Assembly: GCF_040869045.1 (NCBI RefSeq)
Contig: NC_090319.1
Location: 384,229,601-384,293,600 of the forward strand
From: Eurosta solidaginis
Lineage: Eukaryota > Arthropoda > Insecta > Diptera > Tephritidae
Length of the DNA: 64,000 nucleotides
Reading direction: 5' to 3'
Part shown: in pieces, positions 30,118 through 41,647 of the stretch
Position numbering within the stretch: position 1 is the stretch's first letter
Layout of the letters: every line of letters begins with the position of its first letter
Notes under the pieces: model-generated
What the model saw: the letters and a program-made list of their open reading frames with translations, nothing else
Told to the model about the DNA's origin: nothing
The model's database searches: none
Program-made: the position numbers and the translations under genes

Positions 30118-30800
30118 GGGTTGGTCCGCTACTAAAGCCTGGGGAAGCCAAATCCTAACATCAGTGAACGTATGACTCATCACGTAAAAACATGGTTGTC
30201 GGATTATAACATACCTACGTGATCGTACTACATGATTTGACATTACATTGGTCCTAAAAAGAGAAATTCATTTCAAATAAATCGAGATTTGTTTACTATC
30301 GTATGTTATAATCCCATTTAACTTATATAAGACTGACGAATCACGTAATTTTCTTTCATATCGTATTCGATTCGTTTGTTACTATTCGGACCCAGTTAAC
30401 TAAGGTGAGCCATATATACCGAAGACATAGGAAGCAATTCTGCTCCCTTTTTTACATCAAATTTTCGGCTCACCATGGTCCCCCATAGTGCTATCACCGC
30501 GCTGAACTCCATTAGCACTCAAATAAATTGTGAGTATATTTAACAAAAATCCCACCTCATAAGACAGTACTCGTAGAGCTTTACCTGTCAAAGGCTTTTA
30601 ACACAATCAACCATGGCATGTCACTCGAATACATATCGGGATTATCTACATGACCCAATCTAAAGTGGTGGACCCTGAATTATCTGAGAAGTCGGCAGGC
30701 ATTGGTGAAGTTCAGAAATGAAATATCTAGGTCTAGAAGAATTAAGCAGGGGCTGGCACAGGGTAGTGTCCTTTTCCCTCTTTTGGTTAGATTATATACA
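30118..30800 (+). pseudogene. Decayed Jockey-type RT fragment
   Basis: Broken frames carry GPLLKPGE near 30125, ITALNSISTQIN near 30500, then remnants of the LSKAFNTINHG and RRIKQGLAQGSVLFPLL motifs. They appear in the order of the intact Jockey ORF at 10361-12976. Many stops and frameshifts; a small inverted-repeat element lies inside. Confidence 0.65.
30201..30314. mobile_element. Small element with 14-bp inverted ends
   Basis: GGATTATAACATAC (30201-30214) and GTATGTTATAATCC (30301-30314) are perfect inverted repeats around 86 bases. They fall where the decayed Jockey RT lacks its middle part, so this is probably a short MITE or the end pair of one. Confidence 0.45.
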
Positions 30801-30964
30801 TGGATGCTCTCGACGGAAAGGTCGGTGTGCCTTAGGAGACAAATTTTAGATGCAGTAAATATTAAGACGGTCGCCGTCACGTGGTGGCGCGCTACACCCA
30901 AAATGTTTTGTGTTTAGGTCCAAGGCAAAGAAACTTTAAATATTAAAAAAAAAAAAAACAAATT

Positions 30965-31065
30965 TTTACCGCAGTCGCCCCTCGGCAGTGGGCCTTACAC
31001 TCCTAGTTTATGTCTGCCTTGAAGAGCTTTTCCGTGCAGGCGGCAGATTTTCAGAAAAAACGTTT
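30965..31065 (+). repeat. SINE body fragment
   Basis: GTCGCCCCTCGGCAGTGGGC and GTCTGCCTTGAAGAGCTTTT match the body of the tRNA-derived SINE family, but the tRNA-like head and tail are missing. Confidence 0.5.
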
Positions 31066-31353
31066 TCGATATGTTAATCAATCGCAGTATTTAGAAAGCA
31101 AGCCTGGTGAAGAAACGGCATGTGAGGGAACCTTTTGCTTTGACCACTAATTGCCTTTAAAGAACTGATCGTGGCAAAGTTTCGAGTTCTACAGATCACA
31201 AGAACACAGAATCGAGAATTGCAAAGACTAAAGCAAGAAGTTGAGCTCAAGTGTGGTAATTTCAGGGATGGTAGTTAAACATGTTCTGAATGGTCACTTT
31301 TAGTCAAAGCTAAAGTGAAAGGGGATTGGGTTCGTAGGTAAAAGCTCGAATTT

Positions 31354-33381
31354 AAGGGCCAATTAAACTTCCTTAACCCTAACGCCATAGTCGTAACCAT
31401 ACCCATATCCATAACCATCTCCAATGTGATCGATTAATGGTGCCTTAACCTAAAAATCGTGACAGTGATTTCATAAAAATGAAGAAAGCTCAAAAAATTA
31501 CAAACATATTCCACAAAAAATAAGTCTTTTGGTCATATCGTATCCAAATGTCGGGTTGAAAGTCAACGCGGATAAGACGGATATGGTCTTGTTTACAAAG
31601 AGGTACAAGGACCCAAATTGGATCAGGCCTAAGTTAGGAGGGGTGACCCTACAAGAGAAACCTTGCACAAAATATCTAGGAATCATCTCAGACAGTAAGC
31701 TGTCATGGAAGCTCAATGTGGAGGAGAGGGTGAAGAAGGCTTCAACGGCACTTTATGCATGTACAAGAATGCTGGGGTGTACGTGGGGCTTATCGCCCTC
31801 TCTTTCTCATTGGGTTTTTACAGCGATTGTAAGCCCTTTCATATACTATGGAGTTCTTGTTTGGTGGAAAGCCACACAAAAAGCAACATACCTCAAAAAA
31901 TTAGAGGGGGTATGCAGACTATTAATGCTTAGCATTACGGAAGCCCTGAAAACAACCCCGACAGCTGCACTGTATGCCATTCTGCACATTCCACCTGTAG
32001 ACCTGGTAGCAAAGAACATAGCGTTAACAACTGCAACCAGGCTCGGTGCCTCGGGGCAGCTTGAGCGCCGACCATACGGCCATAGTAGTATAGCGTCATC
32101 AATCACAAGACGAACAGACTACCTGATTCCCTATCTGCGCTTCGAGGGCGATCTTAAGGCCACAATTGAGGTGGACGGTTGGCGCAAGGGTGCGCAAATG
32201 GCGGACGAGGCGATACACAGATGGTTCCAAAGTAGTGGAAGGAATAGGGTCTTCGGTATACTGTGCTGATCCAGAATAAACAGATCCCAGAGGCTGCTGG
32301 ATTACTGTAGCGTTTTCCAAGCGGAAATAGTAGCCGTAACCAAAGCAGTAGACACCCTGGAAGAAAATAGCCCAAGCTCCAATCGTGTTAACTTTTATAT
32401 TGACATTCAAGCAGCAATTAAGGCAATAATCTCGCATAGCACAGCATCTAAATGCGTATTAGAGTGTAAGCAGTTCGTGGAGAGAATCGGGACAGGGAGA
32501 AGCATACATCTATATTGGGTCCCAGGGCATATGGGAATAGATGGGAATGAAAAAGCGGATGAATTAGCTAAAAAGGGCGCATCCCTTGAAGCTTGCTCCG
32601 TAGACGTACCAATTTGACTGGGCGAAATTAAGCGAAGGCGAGAGGTGCACATGATCGGCCAAGCAGGAAAGGCGTGGGTTCAAGCGCGGGGCTGTAAAGT
32701 GTCGAAGGTCTTACAACCTTAGACTAACAAAGTTGCTTCTATCATTAAAAAGAGAGGACTGTACACTCATGGCGGGTATTCTGACTGGACACCGCCTTCT
32801 GGCGTCACATGCCGTTAAATTAGGCTTGGTCAGTGATAGCAGATGTAGGAAGTTCGGGCTGGAGGAGGAAAGGATCGAGCACGTTCTGTGCTCTTGCCCT
32901 GCGCTTGCCAGGCTAAGACTCCAGGTATTAGGAGTGATACAGCTGCCAGATCTAGAAGCAGCAAGTGACTTAAATCCTAGGAAGCTTCTAGTATTTGGCA
33001 AGAGGACGGAGTTATTTTATAACATAGGTCCTGGTTTTTGATAGGGTTTTTCAGTTTGGTCGTTAAAACAAACTTCTGGTAACAATACGGGCTTATTCAG
33101 TATATGTGAGGTCCTCATGGACCGGCCTGTTCAACCTAACCTAACGTATCCAGAACAATGAATAAAATCTATAAAAGTTATTAAATTCACCAACTCAAAT
33201 ATTTGTAGGTTATGGTATGGCGACAAACCAAAAACCAATTGGTTGGCTATGGTACGGTTATGGCGTTAGCGTTATGGTATGGCACCATTAATCGATTATA
33301 TTGATTTCCATAAGGTAGGTTCGATCAGCTGTTTTATCTGGTTATGGTTTCATGGTTATAAGTCACCAATAATTGGCCCTT
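31354..33381. mobile_element. TIR element split by a LOA-like LINE
   Basis: AAGGGCCAATTA (31354-31365) is mirrored by TAATTGGCCCTT (33370-33381), and TTAA-type bases flank both. The terminal parts share the words GTAACCATACCC, ATCGATTAATGGTGCC and CCAACCAATTGG-like text in inverted order. A LINE fills about 31500-33150. Related pieces lie at window start, 20878 and 45535. Confidence 0.6.
31500..33150 (+). pseudogene. LOA-like LINE: RT end, RNase H and C-terminal Cys/His motif
   Basis: The frame from 31529 holds the RT palm end and thumb: NADKTDMVLFTKR, CTKYLGIISDSKLSWKLNVE, YYGVLVWWKAT. A single in-frame TGA (32267-32269) separates it from an RNase H domain in the same frame (FQAEIVAVTKAVDTLEEN, FYIDIQAAIKAI, YWVPGHMGIDGNEKADELAK). 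Another TGA follows near 32617. The C-terminus (32733-33041) has a further frame shift and the motif CRKFGLEEERIEHVLCSCPA. Jockey-group elements with RNase H fit the LOA clade. 5'-truncated and inactive. Confidence 0.75.
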
Positions 33382-33384
33382 TAA

Positions 33385-34593
33385 GCCTCGGCGAAAAGAT
33401 TTACTCTTTTTTGGTGAATTGCTTCAGGTATTTAAACTTCATCATAAGTAGTTCTTTCAATGGCAATAAGATATTATAGTATAGAAGTTTTAATTAACGC
33501 GAAAGTAAAGCGTTCCTGTCATATGATAAGGATTATACATGTGGGGCACACGATGTCGACTCACCTACCGGGACGATTTCCCTGTAACTTGGGCACCTTT
33601 ATACCATTCTAAAAAAGTTTTGGTGTTTTATTTTCAAATATTTTCATCTGTCCGTTGACAAACGTGCAAAATTTCGAAATTGTCCAACTTGCGAAAAAAG
33701 TATGCAAAAAACATTGAAAAAGGGTAAAACAGAATTTATATGTCGAGTGTCCCCCGCATAGAAACGTTAATGTATCGGAAATTATGTTTCAGGGACTACT
33801 CGACGTACAAACTCCTTTCATCCACTTTTCAGAACTAGCTTCGATCTGGAGATATTGAGGAAAATATGGGTATGAGTAACTTCTTCTTTAAAAAAAATAT
33901 GTCTGGGAATCCAACTAAGTTAGAGAAGTTACAACAACGCGGAGCTATTGGTAATTTTTTACTTTTTATTTTTTCACGATCCTTGTAGAGCTACAATATA
34001 TGTTGGTCGTATTGTAGCGAGCTGTATCTCATGAAAAAAAAATATTTCCTAAAACCGGATTCACAATCAATGTTTTCTTCATTATTGATATATTTCAAAA
34101 AAAGTATTCTGACAATTAAAAAAAAAAATTAGAACAATATGTTCCGAATTTACCGATTCGCATTAGTTTGCCACCGAGTTATATATATATGTTTTTTTTT
34201 TTTGTAAAAAGTTACTCGTACACCTATTTCCTTTAATATTATCAGGTCAAGAGGCAAACGGGTTCCGACAAGTACATGAACAGAGTTTGTACGTCAAGTA
34301 GTTTCTCAGATACAAGTTCCGATTTAGGTTTCTATTTGGGGTATTGTGAATTCCTTCAAGTAAAAAATCTTTATATTCTTCCATTGCCATACCTACCTGT
34401 CAAATAAGGCAGAGAACGGCTGTCACGCACTGCCAGAGAATGGGAAAAAGCTTTGTTTTTTGCTTGTGGTAAATAAACTAACTTGCCATTAATTGGCTAT
34501 TCGCGTTTCAAACCAACTTTTCTTTTAAATGTTTTTATACAATATCAAACTACATAGCAATAAAATCTAATTACAAGAGAAAATATGAACAGC
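33385..34593. other. Intergenic sequence without recognised features
   Basis: AT-rich with short homopolymers. No frame of note and no paired ends seen. Confidence 0.4.
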
Positions 34594-34601
34594 CAGCTAA
34601 G

Positions 34602-35695
34602 TAGAGCTGGATTTCGATTCGATTCTTAATCGATATAATCGATGTTTTTTTTAGAAATGTAGAATCGATTTTTTTTTAAATCGTTCGATTCTTTAGGCAT
34701 CGAAGTTTTATCTACTTTACGGACGCTTGAGGAAATACATATTCTGTAATTTTTTTTTTTTTATAAATTTAGCTTTATTGTGTTGGTGGCTTCGATAGAA
34801 AGGAGAAAGATGAAGAAACTTATATTTTTAGATTCTAGTAAGCCAATTGAAAGTGACCCTGAAGGGGAATTCAATTTTATAAGTAATCCAAAGATTCGCA
34901 GATCTGTTGTCTGGAAGTACTTTAGTCACGTGCAGGGCGATTCTGCGAAATGCAAGTTGTGCGGAAAAAAATGCAAAACAGGTGGAAATACAACAAATTT
35001 GTTAAATCACTTGAAGCGGTCACATCCAACGTTGATGGAAATGTCTTCACCAACAGCTCCAATAGAATCCTTTTTTGAACCTAATAACAACAACATAAGG
35101 AATCCTCAGTCTGCAGATGAGCGAAAAAAACAACTGGATTGTGCTTTGATTAGAATGATTGCCACAGATATGCAACGCTTTAGGATTGTCGAAGATAACG
35201 AATTCAGATCTTTTCCACAATACTTGGATCCTCGGTACGTTTTGCGGCGGTGGCCGCCATGTTACCTTACGTATGTAATAAATATTTCCTGTAATAATAA
35301 GTATTAGCCAAGAACGTGCATTGGTTAATGTTCCCAAGGTTGGTTTCTCTACATTTTGAAATAAAAGATTCAAAAAAACGCAAAAAGTATGACATTTCGG
35401 TAAAGACTAAACTAATTATTTCACACCGATGAAAGGATCAAGTGAGGACCCATGTGGCATTCCTTGATGCTTCCAATTTTGTCGGCAGACAACGAAACGA
35501 GAGAGGAACTGTCCAGATTTATTTGTCGGGAAAAATCGTGTAAATAGTTAAGTACGTAAGCAAGTACACTGTTACAAAGAATAAGCAAAATTTAAATAAA
35601 CTTTGTTTGGTTCGATTTAATCGGTTAAATCGATTTTTTTCTAGAATCTAATAGCAAAATCGATTCTTAAAAAAATCGAATCGAATCCAGCTCTA
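34602..35695 (+). mobile_element. hAT element, internally deleted, with intact ends
   Basis: Ends TAGAGCTGGATTTCGATTCG and, reversed, TAGAGCTGGATTCGATTCGA. CAGCTAAG is repeated exactly on both sides (34594-34601 and 35696-35703), an 8-bp hAT duplication. It carries a BED-finger frame but lacks the transposase core, so the centre has been deleted. The subterminal zones are rich in AATCGAT words. Confidence 0.87.
34810..35307 (+). CDS. Truncated hAT transposase with BED zinc finger
   Basis: An open frame of about 165 codons from the first ATG. A BED-type finger is clear: VVWKYFSHV, then CKLCGKKCK (CxxC) and LLNHLKRSHP (HxxxxxH spacing), a DNA-binding module of hAT transposases. It continues into the start of the transposase proper (CALIRMIATDMQRFRIVEDN, FPQYLDPRYVL) and then loses similarity at codons spelling RRWPPC. 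A GTACGT just after that motif could be an old splice donor. The catalytic DDE and dimerisation parts are absent. It could at most make a DNA-binding fragment. Confidence 0.75.
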   Translation: MKKLIFLDSSKPIESDPEGEFNFISNPKIRRSVVWKYFSHVQGDSAKCKLCGKKCKTGGNTTNLLNHLKRSHPTLMEMSSPTAPIESFFEPNNNNIRNPQSADERKKQLDCALIRMIATDMQRFRIVEDNEFRSFPQYLDPRYVLRRWPPCYLTYVINISCNNKY

Positions 35696-35703
35696 CAGCT
35701 AAG

Positions 35704-38640
35704 CTAACATTTTAAAACATGCATATAATGTAATATACCAGTCGTTTACGAAAGTGTTTGAAGAACACCATTTTGCACAGCGATTTATCAGGTGATCGCA
35801 GCAGTTTACTATTGTGAACGTTTTTTCAAACATTCGCCACTTGTATGAATTTACAATGGCCATGACCTTATATTTTTATTTGCGAAAAAGCATAATTATC
35901 TCGCTGGATCTCTCAAAATACCTTTATCTAAATAAAAATACTCCGTTTTACCGAACATTATCGGAATGTGCAGCAGTCTTATTATAATTTACTTTTTTTA
36001 TTTGGTGGGATTTTGAATAATTTCATATTTATTTCATCAACCTTTAATTTTTGTTTTCTTTTTTTCGCTCTTCCTCTTTTTCTTCTTATATAAAATTCGT
36101 TTGGGAAGTTGAAAATTTTTCTAAAAATTTTTACTTAGTTTTCAATGATCATTTTCGTTTACCTACTTTTATTCATTATTAATATATTTTTATTTTGGAG
36201 TCAACCACAATATTTAGGGCATTCTCTCTCTAGACATCATAGAAAATGTGTCTATCTCCTTTCATTTTACTGTCAAAAGTTTTCTAAACTTAAAGGCAAA
36301 ATACATTTATGAAAAATTTTCGACGGTTTCTATGCTTCCCAGACTGAGAGCATTGCCCTTATTCAATACTAAATTTTGACAATAACGTGTAAAACTGCAA
36401 CTACAAAAAATCAACAATTTTTTTGTGCGCGGCAGTTTCTAAAAATGTTTCAAAGCAGAAAATATTTAATATTTCGAAATTTAAACGCTCTTGCTTATAA
36501 ATGAAAAATATTCTACGCATTTTATGGATTCTAAACTAGTGAGATTTGCCCCTTTGTTCTGATTTAGCTTTATACAAATTTTTTATTTAATTTTTATTTT
36601 TCTTTTTTTGTAAATTTAATCTTCAATCCATATGTATATACTTAGTGCACTCTCCTCATTAAATACACACAACAACAATTTATTATTTATCAAATTTTAT
36701 TACTTAACAAAAAAATAATACAATTTTATAAGAAACTATTTTTTAACTTTATTTATGGCCAAGTAAAAAAATATTGCATAAATTTACAGTAACTTTTTAG
36801 TTTTATTCAAATTAGTTGTGTTAACAATATTATTTCATTTAAGCATAGTACGTAAATTTTTATAAAACTAAAATTATGCTTTTTGCTTAAAATGAAACAT
36901 AATCTTTAACTTCTAAAGTTTTTGCAAAAAATTTACTTAAAAATACATAAACATTAGGACAGTCCATCAAAAATAAAATTAACTATTATTTTATTTCCCA
37001 CAATTTCGAACATAGGAGGGGTCAAAGGCCAGTCTAGTATCTTTGACCTTGATAACACCATGACAAAGGGTGATACTGAAAACATTTTAAATTTTTGTGT
37101 TTTAAGAACCACCCTAATATGCATATAAATTAGTTTAGTTACTTAACTTATTAGCTTACTTCGAAAATATTTCATTTTAGTTAACACTTTTTTGATATTC
37201 ATTTTCACTTGGCAAATAAATTCATTCATTAAGTGTTTATTTTATTATGGACACATTATAGTTTTTTATTTGTTAGTTTTTTACGCTATTTTTAGTACAT
37301 AAATATACGTACTTGTGTGCTAATACAAACAAATATAAAGACATATATATATTGTAAAGTTTTAAAAATATTTAATGTATATATAAACTAACATAATTCA
37401 AATATGCATTTGCATGAGTTGCTGCTTTTCCCACAATAACAGTAACAAATTTTTTTTTGTTTCTTACTCAAAGCAGCTTTGACTAGTAGCATTTTTTGTT
37501 TAAGTTTCTTTTTAATGCACAACAAATTCAGACATATACTTTTGAATGCTACAATTAATTAATTACAACATTTTTCAATTTATATATAAACGCCTTTACA
37601 AACTATCAAACATACAAACATATGTATATGTAATTGTATCCATTACAGTCATACAACTTTTGATTAGTGCCTAGGAAAATTTAGTTTCATTGTGAAAAAT
37701 TTGTAAATCTTCTACATAACTATTTTTTTTTTTACATAAAATTTTCTACTTTTTATTGTAAACAGTTTTCATTAGTTTTCTTTAGACAAAACGAAACCTT
37801 GTTGCACTATCCTTATATATTTACATTTTCCATCTTTTCTAATTTCAAAGTCATTAACAATCTTTAACAATTATTGTTCCTATTGCGGGTGGGTGGTTAT
37901 TTTTATTTTATTTACAAGTCTACATATTTCCTTCACTTAATTCGTGTCCAAGTGTTCTAGCGATCAGTCAGCTGTTCAAGTGAGCGCACAGTTTCAAATT
38001 CTCTCAATTTATAACTAATGATCATTTTCACAATTTCTAGTTAAGTTAGAAATCAACTGAAGTATAGCAATCCTTCAGATAGTTTTATTTGACATTTTCG
38101 TTTTCACCAACATATGTGGTGACCTACTCCCAATTAAATCGATAATTGTGCATATTTCGTAGAAAAAGGCGTGAAAATATATGGCGAGTATACGAAAATC
38201 AACAAAACATTTGGCTTTTGTTTACACTTTGGCCGTTTTCACCAACTCCAATGAGCGACTTATATATACATAAGTTCCGTTCAATTCTCGTATTCTGTAT
38301 GCTAACTAAGGTCTGATCAAAAATGAGGCTGCATCCAATACATTACAAAATTCAAATTCAAAGAAATGTTTGGTTTTCGTATATTATACGTAAAACTCGA
38401 CCTAAAAGCTCCAAAAAGACCCCATTTATGAATGTCATATATTTTATGACAAAGCGCATGCTAATGGTATACACAGAACCACATTTATTTTTGGGCCAGC
38501 GGAGTTTGGCAAAGGCGCCCCTAACCAGTTAAGTCTGACCTTTAGAATGCAATCATAATGAAGTCTTCACATATTAATTCTAAATAAAAACAAAAATAAA
38601 GAGTTTTTGAAGGGTGCGATAGTGGTTGGGCGATGAGTAC
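35704..38640. other. Long AT-rich stretch without genes
   Basis: A/T-rich with many T runs. A remnant near 37010-37110 (GGTCAAAGGCCAGTCTAGTA) may be the end of a GACTGG-type TIR element. No credible coding frame. Confidence 0.45.
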
Positions 38641-39560
38641 CGAGTAATCACTGAAGCTTCTGAAGAACAAACAGTTTACAGATGTCCCGCTTGCGCCGCA
38701 ACCTATCCCTGAAATGTCGCTATCGTTGGCTTTGTAAAAATGCCTGCATCCTCCTGCGGGAAATCCACTCTGTCTGTGCGTTTAGTTCTTCTAGCCATAC
38801 TAACCTCCGGTCCTCATGGACCGGCCAGTTCAACCCAACCATACTAACCTCCGGGACTTGGTGACATCTTGTCTATTATTTGCCTCCATATGGACTACAT
38901 GCCAAAGTCTAGGAACTTGGTCACACTGTTTACATTTTAGAGCTCTAATGAACTTGTAAAGGACAAGGAACAAATTCATCGGAACAGGATTTTCCGCATG
39001 GCACTATCAAAAAACCCCTCCACTTTTAAAAGTCGAGATGCCCATCGTTCAATTAATTAAAAAACGTCTCTACAACAGAATTGCAGTAACGAAGTGTGAT
39101 GAAGGTAACAGTGTTCTGTTTTCTCTACTTTGTGTTGTGAAAGTCAAAAAGCTTCGATTGGACCTCAAAGTTAATAGCTTCCGAGGGGTTGCTAACTCAG
39201 ATAATCGAATAATCCTGACTAAGCGTGTACTTCTGTATACCCGGAATAGGGGGAATAGTGAATTTGATGTAACACTAGCAAACCGGGACTAGCTTTTTTT
39301 ACAAGGGGATGTATGATATCTGCTTTCAGGTCTGATAGGTTAAAATATTTGAAAACTATACGGGATGGGAAGCTGTTTTGGAAACTTAAAGTTGAGGATA
39401 GGACTGGGAAAGACCAGTTGCTTTGTAGTGCTGTAGGTAGAGCAGGTGACTCTCGCCAAGGGTCAAGCGCTAGCTTTACAAGACGATAGTGAAATCGAGC
39501 ACATGCCATTGTGTCCGGACAGCTACCCACCTTGCGGATCACAACGTTGGAATGGAAGGG
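38640..39560 (+). pseudogene. Scattered LOA-like LINE remnants
   Basis: CGGTCCTCATGGACCGGCCA at 38811-38830 equals the 3' tail of the LOA-like LINE (near 33110). Between 39300 and 39440 a broken frame gives LKYLKTIRDGKLFWKLKVED, matching CTKYLGIISDSKLSWKLNVE of the larger copy. The rest is too decayed to align by eye. Confidence 0.5.
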
Positions 39561-40160
39561 TTTCGTTGGGGGTTTCTATCAGTAGAGAGATGTAAGCCGC
39601 AAATTCGAGTTTGAGTTCCCTGTGCCTACTACTGACTGATGCTTAATTTAAAGTCACATTTATTGTTTCATCTCACTTCACAGATATCTGAGGTAGGGCT
39701 GTTCCTTGTAATTGTGATAGTGTGGAATACATTTGTTGGCGTGGCTTCTTTCGTCACACGGACCAGCCGTACAAACGGTAAAGCTGATGCACCGCATTAT
39801 CCTGCATTCGTACGTACTAGGTCTCTTGTTTATAATCGATTATTTGACTAATCGACTAGTCGAGTAGAGCCACTTTTGCATTGATTGAAAATCGACTATA
39901 TTTCAGCATAGCAAGTAAGCGACTAACTCTCACTATTTGAATACTGACGGTTTCATACATTAAATTTTTTGTAAATAAAAATATTTGAAATGCAAACAAC
40001 AATTCGATTAGCGACAATTGATTATTTTACTAAGAAACTAGTCGACTAATGGATTCGAGTCGTCGATTATCAAGCGCTCTAGTGCATACATTTTGTTGTT
40101 TATGTTGTTTTGTATTGTTATATGAATATTTTTACTTAATATATCTAAACACTTAAGCAT
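39561..40160. other. 3' flank of cwo
   Basis: Contains GACTAATCGACTAGTCGAG near 39846 and ACTAGTCGACTAATGG near 40036, an imperfect inverted pair around AT-rich DNA. The cwo 3' UTR should lie here; no strong polyadenylation signal on the - strand stands out. Confidence 0.35.
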
Positions 40161-41647
40161 TTACCAGCCATTACTGATGTTCTCTAATTTGGCCTTTGCT
40201 ACTGCAGCTGCAGTATCTGCCGCTGTAACCGAAGCCGTGGAGTTAATCGCGCCATTGACCGTTAGTGGCAATTGTTGCTTGCCTGCTGCTACAGCAGCTG
40301 CTGAAAGTGGTGTGGCAGTCATAAAGTTGACATTAATATTTATTGGATGCACCACTGGCATTGAAGCGTAGTTCTTTTCCAGCAAATCAGCACCATTCAG
40401 GAATGGCACAAGCACGTTGTAATCAACATTGAGTGGCACATAATAGGTACCCTGTCCATGCAGCGCAAATATTGGTACAGCGAAAGAGCGCGGCGCATGC
40501 AGCGAAGGTGTTACGTGAGTGGTGCTACTGGGTGCGCTCATATGTGTTTTATTTGTGTTCAGAAAGCTGGTAGGTGCTGCGCTCAATTCAGTTTTGATTT
40601 CAGCGAAACTGAAAGGTTTCTCATCGCGCATAATTAACGATACACTGGTTGTTGTCGTTGGCGTACGTACAGATGGCAGCGGGCGCGTATCACCATCGTC
40701 CAATGTACAATTATTATTAACACCACCACCAACTGCAGTTGTAGCAGCAGCTTCCGCCGCTGCTTCAGCTAATTTGCGTTTCTTGGCAATGATGGGCGCA
40801 ATTTCCGGCTCAGTGCCATCTTTGGAGTGTTCGGAGAGTGAATGTGTGTGCGAGTGTTCGCTTTGTAGCAATGGTGGCGCTGGGAAATGTTCACTGGATG
40901 TCTCCTCGTCGTGTAGCTCATGATTGAAGCGCTCTTTTATATGATTTTTATACTTGTAATTATTGTTGTGCTCAATGTCATGCGATGATTCGGAATAATT
41001 GCGCATGTGCGCCGACAACAAACTGTCCGATGTGTGCTGCTGATGACTGAGGTGCGAATGATGATTTAATAGCGAATCGCGCGGCGGCGGAGAATGCATA
41101 TTGGAGGTATCAGTGTGCAGCAGCGGCTCACGTGATGATGACTCATAGTCATGCTGACTCAATTCATTGTGATGACTCAATGTTCCTGGTCCAGTCGATG
41201 TTATGACTTGCGTCTGTTGCGGACGATGTGGTGGTGAACTGCATGCTTGTGTACCACTCACCACCACTACACTATTTGGTGTTGATGTTGTTGTGCTTGT
41301 GGCACTATTAAAAGATACCGTTGTTGGCGAAGTAATGGAATTGCTTGGCACATTATTCTGGCTATTGCTGCTGTTAAGCTCATGCGCTGCCTGTGCGTTG
41401 GTGCTATTGGTTGCCGCAGTAGCTGCTGCAGCCGCAACAGCGGCATTCCGTTGCAATTGATTTAAATGATTGCGAAAACTTAAATCTTTAACATCGTTAT
41501 GATCGTTGCTATGCTCGATGTCAGAACTGCCGAGCATGTCGCGCAATTGACAGAGTGGCGGTGCCGTATGATAGGCTTGATTTGGACTACCGCTTGAAGC
41601 GCTGACGTTGTCGGGTATGTGACAGTTGCGTGATTTGTAGCAATCAT
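40161..41647 (-). CDS. cwo: cwo exon 4: C-terminal repression region
   Basis: Acceptor TTTTCTCCACAG. Starts [20 protein letters not shown] and ends KLENISNGW with TAA at 40163-40161. It mixes conserved blocks with Ala runs ([11 protein letters not shown]) and Asn/Ser/Thr-rich parts. The frame upstream of 41647 that begins [10 protein letters not shown] is intronic. Confidence 0.92.

Noticed and set aside
32711..33001. 96-codon - strand frame
   Set aside because: Shadow of the LOA-like LINE C-terminus on the + strand.
39846..40081. hAT element with TAGAGC/GCTCTA ends beside cwo
   Set aside because: The end words exist, but no 8-bp duplication and no extended inverted repeat at the expected positions.
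40177..41460. Ala- and Val-rich + strand frames
   Set aside because: Antisense reading of the Ala and Thr runs of cwo exon 4.
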